NCBI GenBank assembly: GCA_963678565.1
Contig: OY782875.1
Span: 3,596,001 to 3,660,000 of the forward strand
Source: SKHV01 sp963678565
GTDB taxonomy: Bacteria > Bacteroidota > Bacteroidia > Bacteroidales > Prolixibacteraceae
DNA: 64,000 bases
Reading direction: 5' to 3'
The notes beneath the pieces were generated by a model. It searched no databases. It had not been told where the DNA came from and saw nothing but the letters and a program-made list of their open reading frames with translations. Below are positions 9,944 through 19,173 of this stretch, one piece after another (position 1 is the stretch's first letter; every line of letters starts with the position of its first letter). Made by a program: the position numbers and the translations under genes.

Positions 9944-9955
9944 AAAATAGTTTTG

Positions 9956-10729
9956 TTAAACGGTTTGTTTCTGAATTTTTCGGATTCTTTGCTTAAAAAG
10001 ATTCCCTTTAATATTTTGATTTAGCATCGCCAATCCCATACAATATTTGCTAAATCCCATTGGGTTAATTCGAAGCATGGTTAATAAATTAATGAAATCG
10101 GTATTTCGATCATCGCGACTTCGTTTTACTTCGGCGATACAAATACCATTTCGTTTGATTTCGGTTCCTTCTTCTAAATCTTCGAACTGAATATTGTAAT
10201 CCAAAGTAATCCTTTCCGAAAAGTTTTTATTCACCAAGGTTAATCGAATAAAGCGGTTTGCCAATTTAGGCTGTAAATCTTCAGGATTAAATGGTGTATA
10301 TCGATTTAAGAAATCAGCATTCTTTTTAGAATTGATTATCTTAATGTCATCATGACGACCAATTCGGGTTTTAATGGTTTCCCCACGATTGTTCTTCTTT
10401 TTAACTTCAAGAAACTCTTGATCGGAATAAATATATTTACGAATACGTACTTTATGACGATTTAATTTACCATTATGATGACTGGTATACATTTCGTAAT
10501 CGGGCGTATCGTAGTAAACTGTTTCATAGATTTGCTCGCGAAAGTTTTCAATTTCTACCATTAAATATTTCTCTTTGGCAGCTTCTAAAATTTCAGGAAG
10601 TTTATCAATTGAAAACACAAACTTAGAATCGATACGACGCATTAATTTAACAGCATCCATCTCATCTAATGTAATCGGATTAAATAAACCTATTTTTTCC
10701 CTGATGCTATTTTCTGTATTCGTATTCAT
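9956..10729 (-). CDS. VTC-domain polyphosphate polymerase
   Basis: The 257-aa protein matches the VTC domain, the tunnel-shaped catalytic domain that makes inorganic polyphosphate from ATP in yeast Vtc4. Typical elements are MRRIDSKFVFSI near the N-terminus, the EIENFREQIYETVYYDTPDYEMY stretch, the basic HNGKLNRHKVRIRKY segment, LEVKKKNNRGETIKTR, and IAEVKRSRDDR near the C-terminus. These Lys/Arg and Glu residues line the tunnel in the family. No membrane segment is present, so anchoring probably comes from the adjacent DUF4956 protein. The start overlaps the preceding gene by 23 bp, so translation is likely coupled. Confidence 0.85.
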   Translation of the reverse strand: MNTNTENSIREKIGLFNPITLDEMDAVKLMRRIDSKFVFSIDKLPEILEAAKEKYLMVEIENFREQIYETVYYDTPDYEMYTSHHNGKLNRHKVRIRKYIYSDQEFLEVKKKNNRGETIKTRIGRHDDIKIINSKKNADFLNRYTPFNPEDLQPKLANRFIRLTLVNKNFSERITLDYNIQFEDLEEGTEIKRNGICIAEVKRSRDDRNTDFINLLTMLRINPMGFSKYCMGLAMLNQNIKGNLFKQRIRKIQKQTV

Positions 10730-11135
10730 AGGTTCGTTTTTCTTTTAAGCGATCTTTATCATCATAAATTTCACGATGCGTTTTTAATCCGTTTTCCCAA
10801 TAAGTAACAATTCGTTCTTTTATTTCACCTTTCGAATTGAACTCTATTTCTTCGGTCAAATTTCCATCTGTATCGTATTTATATTGGAACCAATCTTTAA
10901 TTTTGGTACCATTATCAGCATACTCTTTCATCTCTATCAAGTCTCCACGAGAATTATAAAACTCTTCCTTTTCGATGTACAATTGGTCTTCACCATCTTT
11001 TACATCTTGTTTATAGATTCGCTTTACTTCAATTCCCTTTTGGATTATTTCTTTTTTACTTTGCGCAGTTACATTTAAGCTCGCAGTTATCAAGGCAATA
11101 AAGAAAGTTCCCAAAATAATATTTCTAAGTTGCAT
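10707..11135 (-). CDS. Small exported protein with YD/MORN-like repeats
   Basis: The 142-aa protein has a signal peptide (residues 1-24, TASLNVTAQ). The rest is four or five short beta-hairpin units, such as FYNSRGDLIEMKEYADNG, WFQYKYDTDGNLTEEIEFNSKG and VTYWENGLKTHREIYDDKD. This pattern is seen in MORN-like/YwqK and RHS-like exported proteins of Bacteroidota. It is the second gene of the polyphosphate operon: 18 bp after the lipoprotein and overlapping the polymerase start. The function is unknown; a periplasmic binding role is a guess. Confidence 0.65.
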   Translation of the reverse strand: MQLRNIILGTFFIALITASLNVTAQSKKEIIQKGIEVKRIYKQDVKDGEDQLYIEKEEFYNSRGDLIEMKEYADNGTKIKDWFQYKYDTDGNLTEEIEFNSKGEIKERIVTYWENGLKTHREIYDDKDRLKEKRTYEYEYRK

Positions 11136-11153
11136 GGTATAGTAATATTTAGA

Positions 11154-12209
11154 TTATTTCTGATTTATATTAAACGATCCCAAATCTATTACCTCATCAG
11201 TTTCGGTAATAGTTACGCTAAAGCTTACCACCTCTTTTTCAGTTCCTCCGGTAACGACATCATCCGAATATACAAATATCTTATATTCTCCTAAAATTAA
11301 ATTTTGGAATTCAAAAGTACCATCGTAACTGGTTCGAATTCGCTCATCGTAGAACTCATGGTTGTTGTAAATCAAATATACTTCTTGTTCCTGTGCTACC
11401 GAAATATCTTTAATGGTAGATCCAGAGTAATTGGTTAAAGTTATTGAACCTTTTATGCTTGCTCTCCCATCGTCCCAATCGGCCACTCGGTTTACAATAA
11501 TATCACCGGTATTAACTGACTCATTGTTTTCCACTGTAATTTCTGCAATTACTTGATCGCTTCCTCCAGTTAATGAAGTGTCGGAATAACTGTAAACTGT
11601 ATAATCGCCAGCCCACAAATTTTCAAATTTGAATTCACCACTCTTGCTGGTTTTAACATCTTCGACTATATAATTCGAACCAGATAACTGCATATATACA
11701 TCTTCATCTTTAGCTACTTCCTCAGAAAGTAAAATTGAGAAATCTTCGTTATAGGTTCGCTCAATCACTTTCCCAGCAACAGAGGCATTACCATCGTCAT
11801 AATCCACAAATTTTTTAATGTAGATCGTATCGAGTGAAATTGTTTCCCCTCTAGCAAGGCTGATTGATTTTACAACTTCAACTTCGTCTGCATTAAAAGC
11901 GGAATCACTATAGCAATAAACCTTATAATCGCCCGGCCATAAATAACTAAATTGGAAATGTCCTTCGAAACTGGTGGATACATCTTCGCCATTTACGACA
12001 TCAGATCCAAAAACCAAGAAAACATCTTCGTCTTTTGCAGGTGATTGGAATAATAGATGGGATTCGTCTTTAAGGTAAGTTTGTTTAATTACAATTCCGT
12101 CAATGTTACTATTCCCTCCAAATCCTTCTTCCTGAACACAAGAATTGCCAACAATCAAAAGAAATAAAGCAATACTCGAGAGTATCGTTCCATTCAATAA
12201 ATTTCTCAT
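11154..12209 (-). CDS. Lipoprotein with three tandem carboxypeptidase-regulatory-like domains
   Basis: A lipobox (LLIVGNSC, Cys24) marks a lipoprotein. The mature part holds three homologous units of about 100 residues. Each contains a KDEDVF/KDEDVY/QEQEVY strand, then a F-x-F-x-x-L-W-x-G-x-Y motif (FQFSYLWPGDYKVYCYSD, FKFENLWAGDYTVYSYSD, FEFQNLILGEYKIFVYSD), then a linker with D-D-G. This is the transthyretin-like fold of carboxypeptidase-regulatory/SpaA-type domains, used for surface adhesion or as spacers. It is the first gene of the five-gene operon ending with DUF2490. The function is unknown, and its link to polyphosphate rests only on position. Confidence 0.75.
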   Translation of the reverse strand: MRNLLNGTILSSIALFLLIVGNSCVQEEGFGGNSNIDGIVIKQTYLKDESHLLFQSPAKDEDVFLVFGSDVVNGEDVSTSFEGHFQFSYLWPGDYKVYCYSDSAFNADEVEVVKSISLARGETISLDTIYIKKFVDYDDGNASVAGKVIERTYNEDFSILLSEEVAKDEDVYMQLSGSNYIVEDVKTSKSGEFKFENLWAGDYTVYSYSDTSLTGGSDQVIAEITVENNESVNTGDIIVNRVADWDDGRASIKGSITLTNYSGSTIKDISVAQEQEVYLIYNNHEFYDERIRTSYDGTFEFQNLILGEYKIFVYSDDVVTGGTEKEVVSFSVTITETDEVIDLGSFNINQK

Positions 12210-12570
12210 AAAAATAGCTGTAAATCAATTAATTAATCACCCAAAACATCAAACAAATAGTACATGTCGAGCGACTGTGTAAATTTAGTAAAATATTTAA
12301 CCTTTGTTACGAATTTGTTAATTTTTCATCAATAATCCACTCAGTTTATACACCAGTTAAATTAATAAAAAGGTGATAAGTTAAAAACAATAAGATTCTC
12401 AAAAACAAACTAATACAAAACTGCTACTAAATATATTTACAACTTCATCTTGAATCAAACCAAACAGTATAAATCGCACTTCTTAACCTACCGCTAATCA
12501 TTAATTCAGATATAATTAAAAAGCCGAACTAATCAGCCCGGCTTTTATAGTATTTCTATTTTTGAATTCT
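12210..12570. other. Intergenic region between the polyphosphate operon and alaS
   Basis: This AT-rich, non-coding stretch contains the promoter region of the lipoprotein operon and, near its far end, the alaS terminator. I found no RNA gene or clear promoter consensus. Confidence 0.5.
12519..12546 (-). terminator. Terminator after alaS
   Basis: An 8-bp GC-rich inverted repeat (AAAAGCCG / CGGCTTTT) with a 12-nt loop and flanking A/T runs lies 25 bases past the alaS stop. Confidence 0.8.
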
Positions 12571-15183
12571 TTAGATTTTTGAAACCGCAATTTCAATTGC
12601 ATTCGAAAGTCCAGCAACATCGGCACCACCTGCAGTTGCATAAAATGGTTGTCCCCCGCCCCCACCTTTCATGGCTTTTGCGGCTTCGCGAATTATTTGC
12701 CCAGCATTCAATCCTTTTTCTTTTACCAACGCTTCCGAAATCATGATGGTTAAGTTTGGCTTTCCTTTAATCTCAGCACCTAATACGAGGAATAAATTGT
12801 CAATTTCATTCTTTAATTGGTAGGCGAGATCTTTGATCAATTGAGGATTATCTAATTCAATCAATTCAGCAATCACATTTACTCCATTAATTTCCTTAAC
12901 AGAACCTTTCAATGTTGACTTAACATCAAGTGCTTCCTTTTTAGCGTATTCTTCAATTACTTTTTGAAGCTCATTATTTTTTGCTTGTAATTCCTCAACC
13001 GATTTCACCAAATCCTTGGAATTATTCAACAATCCTTTTACTGATTTAATGGTCGAAGTGTTCTCTTCTACCAAGCGCTCAACTTTATCGGCTGTAATTG
13101 CTTCAATTCGTCGAACACCAGCAGAGATTGCACTTTCTGAAATAATTTGGAACATTCCAATTTGCCCGGTTGCCTCGGCATGAATACCGCCACACAACTC
13201 AATTGATTCGCCAAATTTGATTACTCGAACTAAATCTCCATATTTTTCACCAAACAAAGCGATTGCGCCCATTTGTTCAGCTTCTTTCATCGGAATCGCA
13301 CGAAATTCTTCCAAAGGCAAATTCTGACGAATAAGTTCATTCACCAGGCGTTGAATCTCGATCAACTCTTCGTCGCTAACTTTTTGAAAGTGTGAGAAAT
13401 CAAAGCGAAGATAATCGGCATTTACCAACGACCCTTTTTGCTCAACATGTGTTCCTAAAACTTTGCGCAAAGCATAATCCAACAAGTGAGTTGCACTATG
13501 ATTATTGGCCGTAAGCAAACGTTTTTTTGCCGGAACTACTGCTCTAAATTCGGCTGATGGATCCGATGGTAATTTATCGGCGATATGAATAATCAGATTA
13601 TTCTCTTTTTGTGTATCAATGATATTTATTTTTTCGCCATTGGCCTCAATAAAACCTTTGTCGCCCACCTGACCTCCCGATTCGGCATAAAATGGCGTAT
13701 AATTAAATACCAGATGATATAATGTTTTCTTTTTAGTTTTCACAATACGATAGCGAGTAATTTTCAGGTCGGCTTGCAAATGATCATATCCAATAAACTC
13801 TTCTTTTTCGTCATCGCGTACAATTTCCCAATCGCCGGCTTCCTGACTCGCGGCATTACGTGAACGATTTTTTTGTTGCTCCATTTCGCTATTAAACTCG
13901 GTCACATCACAAGCCAAACCTTTTTCTCGTAAAATCAATTCGGTCAAATCAAAAGGAAAGCCATAAGTATCGTACAATACAAAAGCATCTTTTCCGCTGA
14001 TCGTTTTACTTTTCGATCTTTCGATAATTCCATCCAACAAACGCAATCCTGTTTCCAGAGTGCGCAAGAATGACTCTTCTTCTTCTTTAATTACCTTTTC
14101 AATTAGTGTTTGTTGTGAGACTAACTCAGGGAACGAAGCTCCCATTTCGTTTTTCAAAACCTCAACCAATTGATAAATGAATGCTTCTCGGAAGTTTAAG
14201 AAGGTATAACCATAACGAACCGCGCGACGCAATATACGACGGATAACATATCCGGCTTTGTTATTCGAAGGCAACTGACCATCGGCAATCGCAAAAGCAA
14301 TGGCACGCAAGTGATCGGCAATTACACGCATTGCAATATCTTGTTGCTCATCGTCGCCATATTTTTTGCCCGACATTTTGCCAAGCGTTTGTATTGTCGT
14401 TTGAAAAACGTCGGTATCGTAATTCGATTGCTTGCCTTGCAATACCATACATAAACGTTCGAACCCCATACCGGTATCGACGTGTTTTGCCGGAAGCTCA
14501 ACTAATTCACCGCTCGCTTTGCGATTAAATTGAATAAAAACAAGGTTCCATATTTCAATAACTTGTGGATGATCTTGATTTACCAATTCTACTCCGGGAA
14601 TTTTTGCACGCTCTTCGTCGCTTCTAATATCGACATGCACTTCAGAACATGGACCACATGGACCGGTATCGCCCATTTCCCAGAAGTTATCTTTTTTATT
14701 TCCGTTTATAATTCTATCCTCAGGTAAAAATTGCTTCCAGTAATCAAAGGCTTCAACATCTCGTTCAACGCCATCTTTCTCGTCTCCTTCAAAAATAGTT
14801 GCATACAAGCGATCAGGACTAATGCCCATTTTATCAACCAAGAATTCCCAAGCCCAGTTAATGGCTTCTTCTTTAAAATAATCACCAAACGACCAGTTTC
14901 CCAACATTTCAAACATGGTATGATGGTAGGTATCATGACCAACTTCCTCTAAATCGTTGTGTTTCCCTGACACGCGCAAACACTTTTGTGTATCGGCAGC
15001 ACGTTTAAATTTTATCGGTTGATTCCCCAAAAATAGATCTTTGAATTGGTTCATCCCGGCATTGGTAAACATCAAGGTTGGATCATTCTTTACAACCATT
15101 GGGGCAGAATCAACAATCGTATGCGATTTTTCACTAAAGAATTCTAAAAAAGCTTTACGTATCTCTTTTGATGTTATACTCAT
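12571..15183 (-). CDS. alaS: Alanine--tRNA ligase
   Basis: This enzyme charges tRNA-Ala with alanine in the cytoplasm. The 870-aa protein has the full domain order: class II catalytic core ([19 protein letters not shown], then [16 protein letters not shown]), editing domain with the zinc-site motif HSATHLL near residue 565 and [10 protein letters not shown] near 665, a coiled-coil linker, and the C-terminal DHHA1/C-Ala domain with the glycine run [16 protein letters not shown]. The length fits the family. It is transcribed alone from the 142-bp region shared with the divergent M23 peptidase and ends at its own hairpin. Confidence 0.97.
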   Translation of the reverse strand: MSITSKEIRKAFLEFFSEKSHTIVDSAPMVVKNDPTLMFTNAGMNQFKDLFLGNQPIKFKRAADTQKCLRVSGKHNDLEEVGHDTYHHTMFEMLGNWSFGDYFKEEAINWAWEFLVDKMGISPDRLYATIFEGDEKDGVERDVEAFDYWKQFLPEDRIINGNKKDNFWEMGDTGPCGPCSEVHVDIRSDEERAKIPGVELVNQDHPQVIEIWNLVFIQFNRKASGELVELPAKHVDTGMGFERLCMVLQGKQSNYDTDVFQTTIQTLGKMSGKKYGDDEQQDIAMRVIADHLRAIAFAIADGQLPSNNKAGYVIRRILRRAVRYGYTFLNFREAFIYQLVEVLKNEMGASFPELVSQQTLIEKVIKEEEESFLRTLETGLRLLDGIIERSKSKTISGKDAFVLYDTYGFPFDLTELILREKGLACDVTEFNSEMEQQKNRSRNAASQEAGDWEIVRDDEKEEFIGYDHLQADLKITRYRIVKTKKKTLYHLVFNYTPFYAESGGQVGDKGFIEANGEKINIIDTQKENNLIIHIADKLPSDPSAEFRAVVPAKKRLLTANNHSATHLLDYALRKVLGTHVEQKGSLVNADYLRFDFSHFQKVSDEELIEIQRLVNELIRQNLPLEEFRAIPMKEAEQMGAIALFGEKYGDLVRVIKFGESIELCGGIHAEATGQIGMFQIISESAISAGVRRIEAITADKVERLVEENTSTIKSVKGLLNNSKDLVKSVEELQAKNNELQKVIEEYAKKEALDVKSTLKGSVKEINGVNVIAELIELDNPQLIKDLAYQLKNEIDNLFLVLGAEIKGKPNLTIMISEALVKEKGLNAGQIIREAAKAMKGGGGGQPFYATAGGADVAGLSNAIEIAVSKI

Positions 15184-15325
15184 GTCTGAAGATTTTATCT
15201 AATAATTCGCTACAAACTGTTTGTTTTAAAATAATTTGTAGATTTGTTTGTCAATTTTATCTAAAAGTGTTGCAAAAATAGAAATTGTACTTTTAGATTT
15301 ATTATAAATGTGAACTTTTTTAAAG

Positions 15326-16297
15326 ATGGGAAAACAGAAGTATCGTTTTAACCCAGAAACGCTTACATTAGAAACAAAATCAAAGCAGTTTAAGAAACGC
15401 CTTTTCCAATTTGCATTATTTTTAACAGCAAGTTTAGTGATGGGTAGTGCTCTTTCTGTATTCTTTATTTTAAACTATCAGCCCCCAAAAGCAAAAGCAC
15501 TTCAAGCTGAAAATGATCAATTATTAATCCAATATCAACAACTTAACTCAAAATTAAACACTGTTGAAAATGCGATTAAAAACATGCAAACCCGCGACGA
15601 CAATATTTATCGTGTGATACTAAATAGTGAACCTATTCCTTCTTCAGTGCGAAAAGTAGGTACCGGAGGAAGCGATCGCTATACAAAATTGAATCAACTC
15701 ACAAATCACGAAATTGTTGCTACAACTGCTAAAAGAATAGATCAGCTTTCAAAACAAGCTTTTATTCAATCCGAATCGTACAAAGAAGTTTTGGAATTAG
15801 CAGTTTTAAAAGAAAAAGAATTGGAATGTACTCCAACAATCCGACCAATCTCTGATAACGACTTGGTTTATACGTCTTCAGGTTGGGGAACCAGAATGCA
15901 TCCTATCTACAAAGTTCCAAAATTCCATTGGGGCGTTGATATTGTTGCACCAACCGGTACTCCGATTTATGCGCCGGGCAACGGAACAGTTAAAAAAGTT
16001 CGAAGTTCAAGAACCGGACACGGTAAGCATGTCGTAATTGATCATGGATTTGGTTACGAAACTCTTTTTGGACACATGAGTAAATTCAATGTTACCAGCG
16101 GACAAAAAGTAAAACGTGGCGATATCATTGGATATGTTGGCAACACAGGTACATCAACTGCTCCTCACCTACACTACGAAGTGCATAAAAACGGACAAAA
16201 AGTAAACCCAATCAATTACTACTTCAAAGATCTTTCATCTGATGAATATCAACAAATCATTGCAAGAACAAACGATGTAAAAATCAGTTTTGATTAA
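15326..16297 (+). CDS. M23-family peptidoglycan metallopeptidase, membrane anchored
   Basis: One transmembrane helix (residues about 26-50) is followed by a coiled-coil segment (AENDQLLIQYQQLNSKLNTVENAI) and a C-terminal LytM domain. The zinc ligands are visible: His201 and Asp205 in HWGVDIVAPTG, and HLH at 281-283 in APHLHYEV. The catalytic domain therefore looks active, unlike the degenerate EnvC/NlpD type. It should cleave peptide cross-bridges of peptidoglycan in the periplasm, with the coiled coil mediating dimerisation or partner binding. The start gives MGKQKYRFNPETL, typical of Bacteroidota homologues. It heads a same-strand run with merR, the Nif3-like gene and the zinc-ribbon gene. 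Confidence 0.9.
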   Translation: MGKQKYRFNPETLTLETKSKQFKKRLFQFALFLTASLVMGSALSVFFILNYQPPKAKALQAENDQLLIQYQQLNSKLNTVENAIKNMQTRDDNIYRVILNSEPIPSSVRKVGTGGSDRYTKLNQLTNHEIVATTAKRIDQLSKQAFIQSESYKEVLELAVLKEKELECTPTIRPISDNDLVYTSSGWGTRMHPIYKVPKFHWGVDIVAPTGTPIYAPGNGTVKKVRSSRTGHGKHVVIDHGFGYETLFGHMSKFNVTSGQKVKRGDIIGYVGNTGTSTAPHLHYEVHKNGQKVNPINYYFKDLSSDEYQQIIARTNDVKISFD

Positions 16298-16393
16298 TTC
16301 ATCAATAAATTCAAACCGATTGAATGATCATTTGTTGTACCATAAATAGTCGACAATTTTGCGAATTTGAATTTTGGAATTTATCTTTAAGCA

Positions 16394-16729
16394 ATGCCAT
16401 ACAAACCACCCAGCAGAGAAAAATACTATTACAACATTGGCGAAGTCGCGGATGTTTTCGATTTAAATCCGTCCCATTTACGCTATTGGGAAAAAGAGTT
16501 TCCGAGCATTAATCCTCATAAAAATGCACGCGGGGTTCGTATGTATACAAAAGATGACATTGAAGAAATTCGATTAATCTATCACTTGGTAAAAGAAAAA
16601 GGACTAACCATTAAGGGTGCCAAAGAAAAGCTTAAACGGAATAAAAAAGACACAATCGACCAGTACGAGATTGTAAAACGTCTTCAGAATGCGCGTCAAT
16701 TACTAATCGACATCAAAGACGAAATGTAA
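16394..16729 (+). CDS. MerR-family transcriptional regulator
   Basis: The 111-aa protein carries the MerR winged helix-turn-helix: YYNIGEVADVFDLNPSHLRYWEKEFPSI (residues 10-38), the wing RMYTKDDIEEIRLIYHLV, then the start of a dimerisation helix. It has no C-terminal sensor domain, as usual for the short MerR proteins found beside M23 peptidase and Nif3-like genes in Bacteroidota. The target and signal are unknown. It lies 96 bp after the peptidase gene and 34 bp before the Nif3-like gene. Confidence 0.88.
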   Translation: MPYKPPSREKYYYNIGEVADVFDLNPSHLRYWEKEFPSINPHKNARGVRMYTKDDIEEIRLIYHLVKEKGLTIKGAKEKLKRNKKDTIDQYEIVKRLQNARQLLIDIKDEM

Positions 16730-16763
16730 GCGACGACCACCTATTTCATCAATATTTGAAATT

Positions 16764-17861
16764 ATGAAAGTACAAGACATCATTAATGCAATCGAATCTG
16801 TTGCACCAAAAGCTTTACAAGAATCGTGGGATAACTCAGGTTTGCTTGTAGGCGATGCCAATGCCATAGTAGAAAAAGCGTTGATTGCATTAGATATTAC
16901 AGAAGCAATAATTGACGATGCCATTAAAAATAAGGAAACCTTAATTATTGCACATCATCCATTAATTTTTGGAAGTATTAAATCAATTACCGGTCGAAAC
17001 GAAGTTGAACGTTGTCTAATCAAAGCAATTCAGAACAACATTGCAATTTACTGCGCACATACCAATCTTGATGTTGTAAAGAATGGTGTATCATGGAAAA
17101 TGGCCGAAAAACTTCAATTAAACAATGTTCGCACTTTAATTCCACAATCGGGAATACTTAAGAAACTCTCAGTTTTTATTCCCGAAAAACAGCTGCACGA
17201 AGTTCGAGAAGCAATATTTACTGCCGGAGCAGGTGTAATTGGCAATTATGATCAATGTAGCTTTAATGTGCTCGGCGAAGGTACTTTTCGAGGGAATGAT
17301 AACACCAATCCATTTGTTGGAACAAAGGGGAAAATACATACCGAAAAAGAATTGCGCGTAGAAACAGTTTTTCCGGCTCACCTTGAGTCAAAAATTATTT
17401 CTGCTTTAATTAAGGCACATCCTTACGAAGAAGTTGCGTACGATATTTATCCCATAAATAATATTCATCCTGAAGTTGGACTGGGCGCAATTGGCGAACT
17501 TTCAGAAGCCACCGATGCAATTAAATTTTTAAAAAGCATAAAAGAAACCTTCAATTGCGAAGTTATCCGACATACCAACATCCATACTAATAAAATTAAA
17601 AAAGTAGCACTTTGTGGCGGCTCTGGAAGCGATTTCCTGAAAAATGCAATTACACAAAAGGCCGATATTTACATTACAGGCGACTTTAAATACCACCAAT
17701 TTTTCGAAGCCGATGACAAAATAATCATCGCCGATATCGGGCATTATGAAAGCGAGCAATTCACGAAAGATATTTTTTATGAAATAGTTACAAATAAATT
17801 TCCTAAATTTGCCCTCCGTTTGTCAAATGTGACAACGAACCCGGTAAAACATTTGTACTGA
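16764..17861 (+). CDS. Nif3-like dinuclear metal-centre protein
   Basis: This is a member of the NIF3/YqfO family, hexameric toroids with a two-metal site and no settled reaction. The N-terminal half has WDNSGLLVGD, the metal ligands in LIIAHHPLIFGSIKSI, and IAIYCAHTNLDV. The C-terminal half has ADIYITGDFKYHQFFEAD and IADIGHYESEQF. Between them, residues about 130-230 form the PII-like insert (VFIPEKQLHEVREAIFTAGAGVIGNY) that marks the long YqfO type. The 365-aa length fits. The conserved partner is the zinc-ribbon gene 155 bp downstream. Confidence 0.92.
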   Translation: MKVQDIINAIESVAPKALQESWDNSGLLVGDANAIVEKALIALDITEAIIDDAIKNKETLIIAHHPLIFGSIKSITGRNEVERCLIKAIQNNIAIYCAHTNLDVVKNGVSWKMAEKLQLNNVRTLIPQSGILKKLSVFIPEKQLHEVREAIFTAGAGVIGNYDQCSFNVLGEGTFRGNDNTNPFVGTKGKIHTEKELRVETVFPAHLESKIISALIKAHPYEEVAYDIYPINNIHPEVGLGAIGELSEATDAIKFLKSIKETFNCEVIRHTNIHTNKIKKVALCGGSGSDFLKNAITQKADIYITGDFKYHQFFEADDKIIIADIGHYESEQFTKDIFYEIVTNKFPKFALRLSNVTTNPVKHLY

Positions 17862-18016
17862 AACAAGTATTGATATCAATTAACTTAAAGGTACATTGGT
17901 TTTATGCGAGTTACGCATAGATCAATTGGATGTAAAATTATCAACCTTTATATCCAAAGTATTTTCCGTTTTATTGCAGTAAAAAGATAAGTGAAAAGAT
18001 TAATAAATAGATTAAT

Positions 18017-18790
18017 ATGACTGGAAGTAATCAAAACTTCGAAAATAAAGAAATGCCAATTGAAGAAAGGCTAAAGTTAGTTTACGACCTTCAAGCGGTA
18101 GTATCTGAAATTGACAAATTGAAAACGCTTCGTGGCGAATTGCCATTGGAAGTTCAGGATTTGGAAGACGAAATTGCCGGTTTGAAAACCCGTATCAACA
18201 ATTATCTTGATGACGTTAAAAACCTAGAGACAGCAGTTTCGAATCGTAAAAGTGCAATCGAAGAGTCTAAAGCATTAATCAAAAAGTACACGGAACAACA
18301 GAACAACGTTCGTAACAACCGTGAATTTGATTCACTTTCAAAAGAGATTGAATTCCAAAATTTGGAGATTGAGCTTTCAGAAAAAAGAATTAAAGAACAC
18401 AGTGGCGAATTAGCAATTAAAAATAAAGCGATCGAAGAAGCTGATGTTCGTTTAAAAGAACGCGAAGAAGATTTAGAACGTAAGCAGAACGAATTAGAAG
18501 AAATTACTGCTGAAACAAAAATCGAAGCCGAAAAGCTTGGCGACAAAGCAACAAAAATCGAAAGCGAAATTGAAGAACGTTTATTAACTGCATTCAAACG
18601 TATTCGTAAAAATGCTCGTAACGGCTTGGCTGTTGTTACAGTTGAGCGCGACGCTTGTGGAGGTTGTTTCAACAAAATTCCACCTCAACGTCAGATGGAC
18701 ATTGCATCGCATAAAAAAATCATCGTATGTGAATATTGTGGGCGTATCTTGGTTGATAAAACAATCGACCCAGCCAACGCTACCGAATAA
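18017..18790 (+). CDS. C4-type zinc-ribbon coiled-coil protein
   Basis: The 257-aa protein is a long antiparallel coiled coil (residues about 20-195, rich in Glu, Lys and Leu). A four-cysteine zinc ribbon follows: ACGGC at about residue 213 and CEYC near 240, then GRILVDK. This is the zf-RING_7/CT398-like family, thought to bind nucleic acid or act in protein export. In Bacteroidota it commonly follows the Nif3-like gene, as here. The start is the ATG 27 bases after an upstream purine-rich stretch. The gene ends 24 bp before a strong terminator. Confidence 0.9.
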   Translation: MTGSNQNFENKEMPIEERLKLVYDLQAVVSEIDKLKTLRGELPLEVQDLEDEIAGLKTRINNYLDDVKNLETAVSNRKSAIEESKALIKKYTEQQNNVRNNREFDSLSKEIEFQNLEIELSEKRIKEHSGELAIKNKAIEEADVRLKEREEDLERKQNELEEITAETKIEAEKLGDKATKIESEIEERLLTAFKRIRKNARNGLAVVTVERDACGGCFNKIPPQRQMDIASHKKIIVCEYCGRILVDKTIDPANATE

Positions 18791-18814
18791 GCACAGTAGA
18801 TTTAAAATATAAAA

Positions 18815-18847
18815 AAGAGGCTTCTCAATTGAGAAGCCTCTTTTTTT
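18815..18847 (+). terminator. Strong terminator closing the Nif3/zinc-ribbon run
   Basis: The hairpin AGAGGCTTCTC / GAGAAGCCTCT is almost loopless (AATT) and is followed by eight T residues. It separates the housekeeping genes from the CRISPR locus. Confidence 0.9.
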
Positions 18848-18863
18848 GTCCTGACTTTTAAGA

Positions 18864-18900
18864 AAATACCTTCAAGGTTTTGAAAACCTTGAAGGTATTT
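18864..18900. repeat. REP-like palindrome copy 1
   Basis: Perfect palindrome with 18-bp arms around one central base and core ACCTTCAAGGTTTT. It lies between the housekeeping terminator and the tracrRNA terminator. Confidence 0.9.
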
Positions 18901-18921
18901 TTATTTTATATAATCCTACAA

Positions 18922-18948
18922 TAAAAAAACTCCCACCGAAGCGGGAGT
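18922..18948 (-). terminator. tracrRNA terminator
   Basis: Read on the minus strand, ACTCCCGC-TTCG-GTGGGAGT is followed by seven T residues. The UUCG tetraloop stem is typical of the last tracrRNA hairpin. Confidence 0.88.
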
Positions 18949-19016
18949 ATAGGAATTTTTTCCTTCGGCATATAGCCTTATTGTGATAAGATGTAAAATC
19001 TCGAAATCTCTTAATT
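18922..19016 (-). ncRNA. tracrRNA of the type II-C system
   Basis: The minus strand carries an anti-repeat at about 19008-18980. It pairs with the CRISPR repeat over roughly 22 bp: ATTTCG, then GATTTTACATC against GATGTAAATC, then CACAAT against GTTGTG, with a 2x2 bulge. It is followed by AATAAGGCTATATGCC, a small nexus-like stem, then an AGGAA/TTCCT stem and the UUCG terminator. This is the canonical layout of a type II-C tracrRNA. It base-pairs with the pre-crRNA so that RNase III can process it and Cas9 can load. A consensus promoter lies at the right distance upstream. Transcription is divergent from cas9, and the 5' end is approximate. Confidence 0.9.
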
Positions 19017-19021
19017 CATTT

Positions 19022-19054
19022 CAAATATACCTTTTTTTAGCTATAAGTTCCAAA
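19022..19054 (-). promoter_or_regulatory. tracrRNA promoter (Bacteroidota type)
   Basis: On the minus strand, -33 TTTG (plus 19051-19054) and -7 TATATTTG (plus 19022-19029) are 21 nt apart. This is an exact match to the TTTG/TAnnTTTG consensus and places the start near 19016. Confidence 0.8.
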
Positions 19055-19108
19055 TAAAATATAAATTATGTAAATTGAAAATCTTCTTCTGAATAATTCC
19101 AGAACCTC

Positions 19109-19143
19109 CAACTTTTCTAAAGTTTAAAATTTTAGAAAAGTTG
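19109..19143. repeat. Inverted repeat in the cas9 upstream region
   Basis: Two perfect 13-bp arms (CAACTTTTCTAAA / TTTAGAAAAGTTG) are separated by 9 bp and lie 30 bp before the cas9 start. The sequence differs from the REP family around it. It could be an operator, an mRNA hairpin, or a second palindrome family. Confidence 0.75.
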
Positions 19144-19173
19144 ACAAAAAAACTAAACATAAAACGAACCGCT

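Noticed and set aside
18202..18675. 157-aa minus-strand ORF rich in Ser
   Set aside because: It lies wholly inside the zinc-ribbon coiled-coil gene; the Ser/Leu richness is the antisense of Glu/Lys codons.
19141..19173. TTG start for cas9 giving 11 extra residues
   Set aside because: The extra residues overlap the 13-bp inverted repeat, and Cas9 proteins begin directly at the MxKILGLDLG motif.
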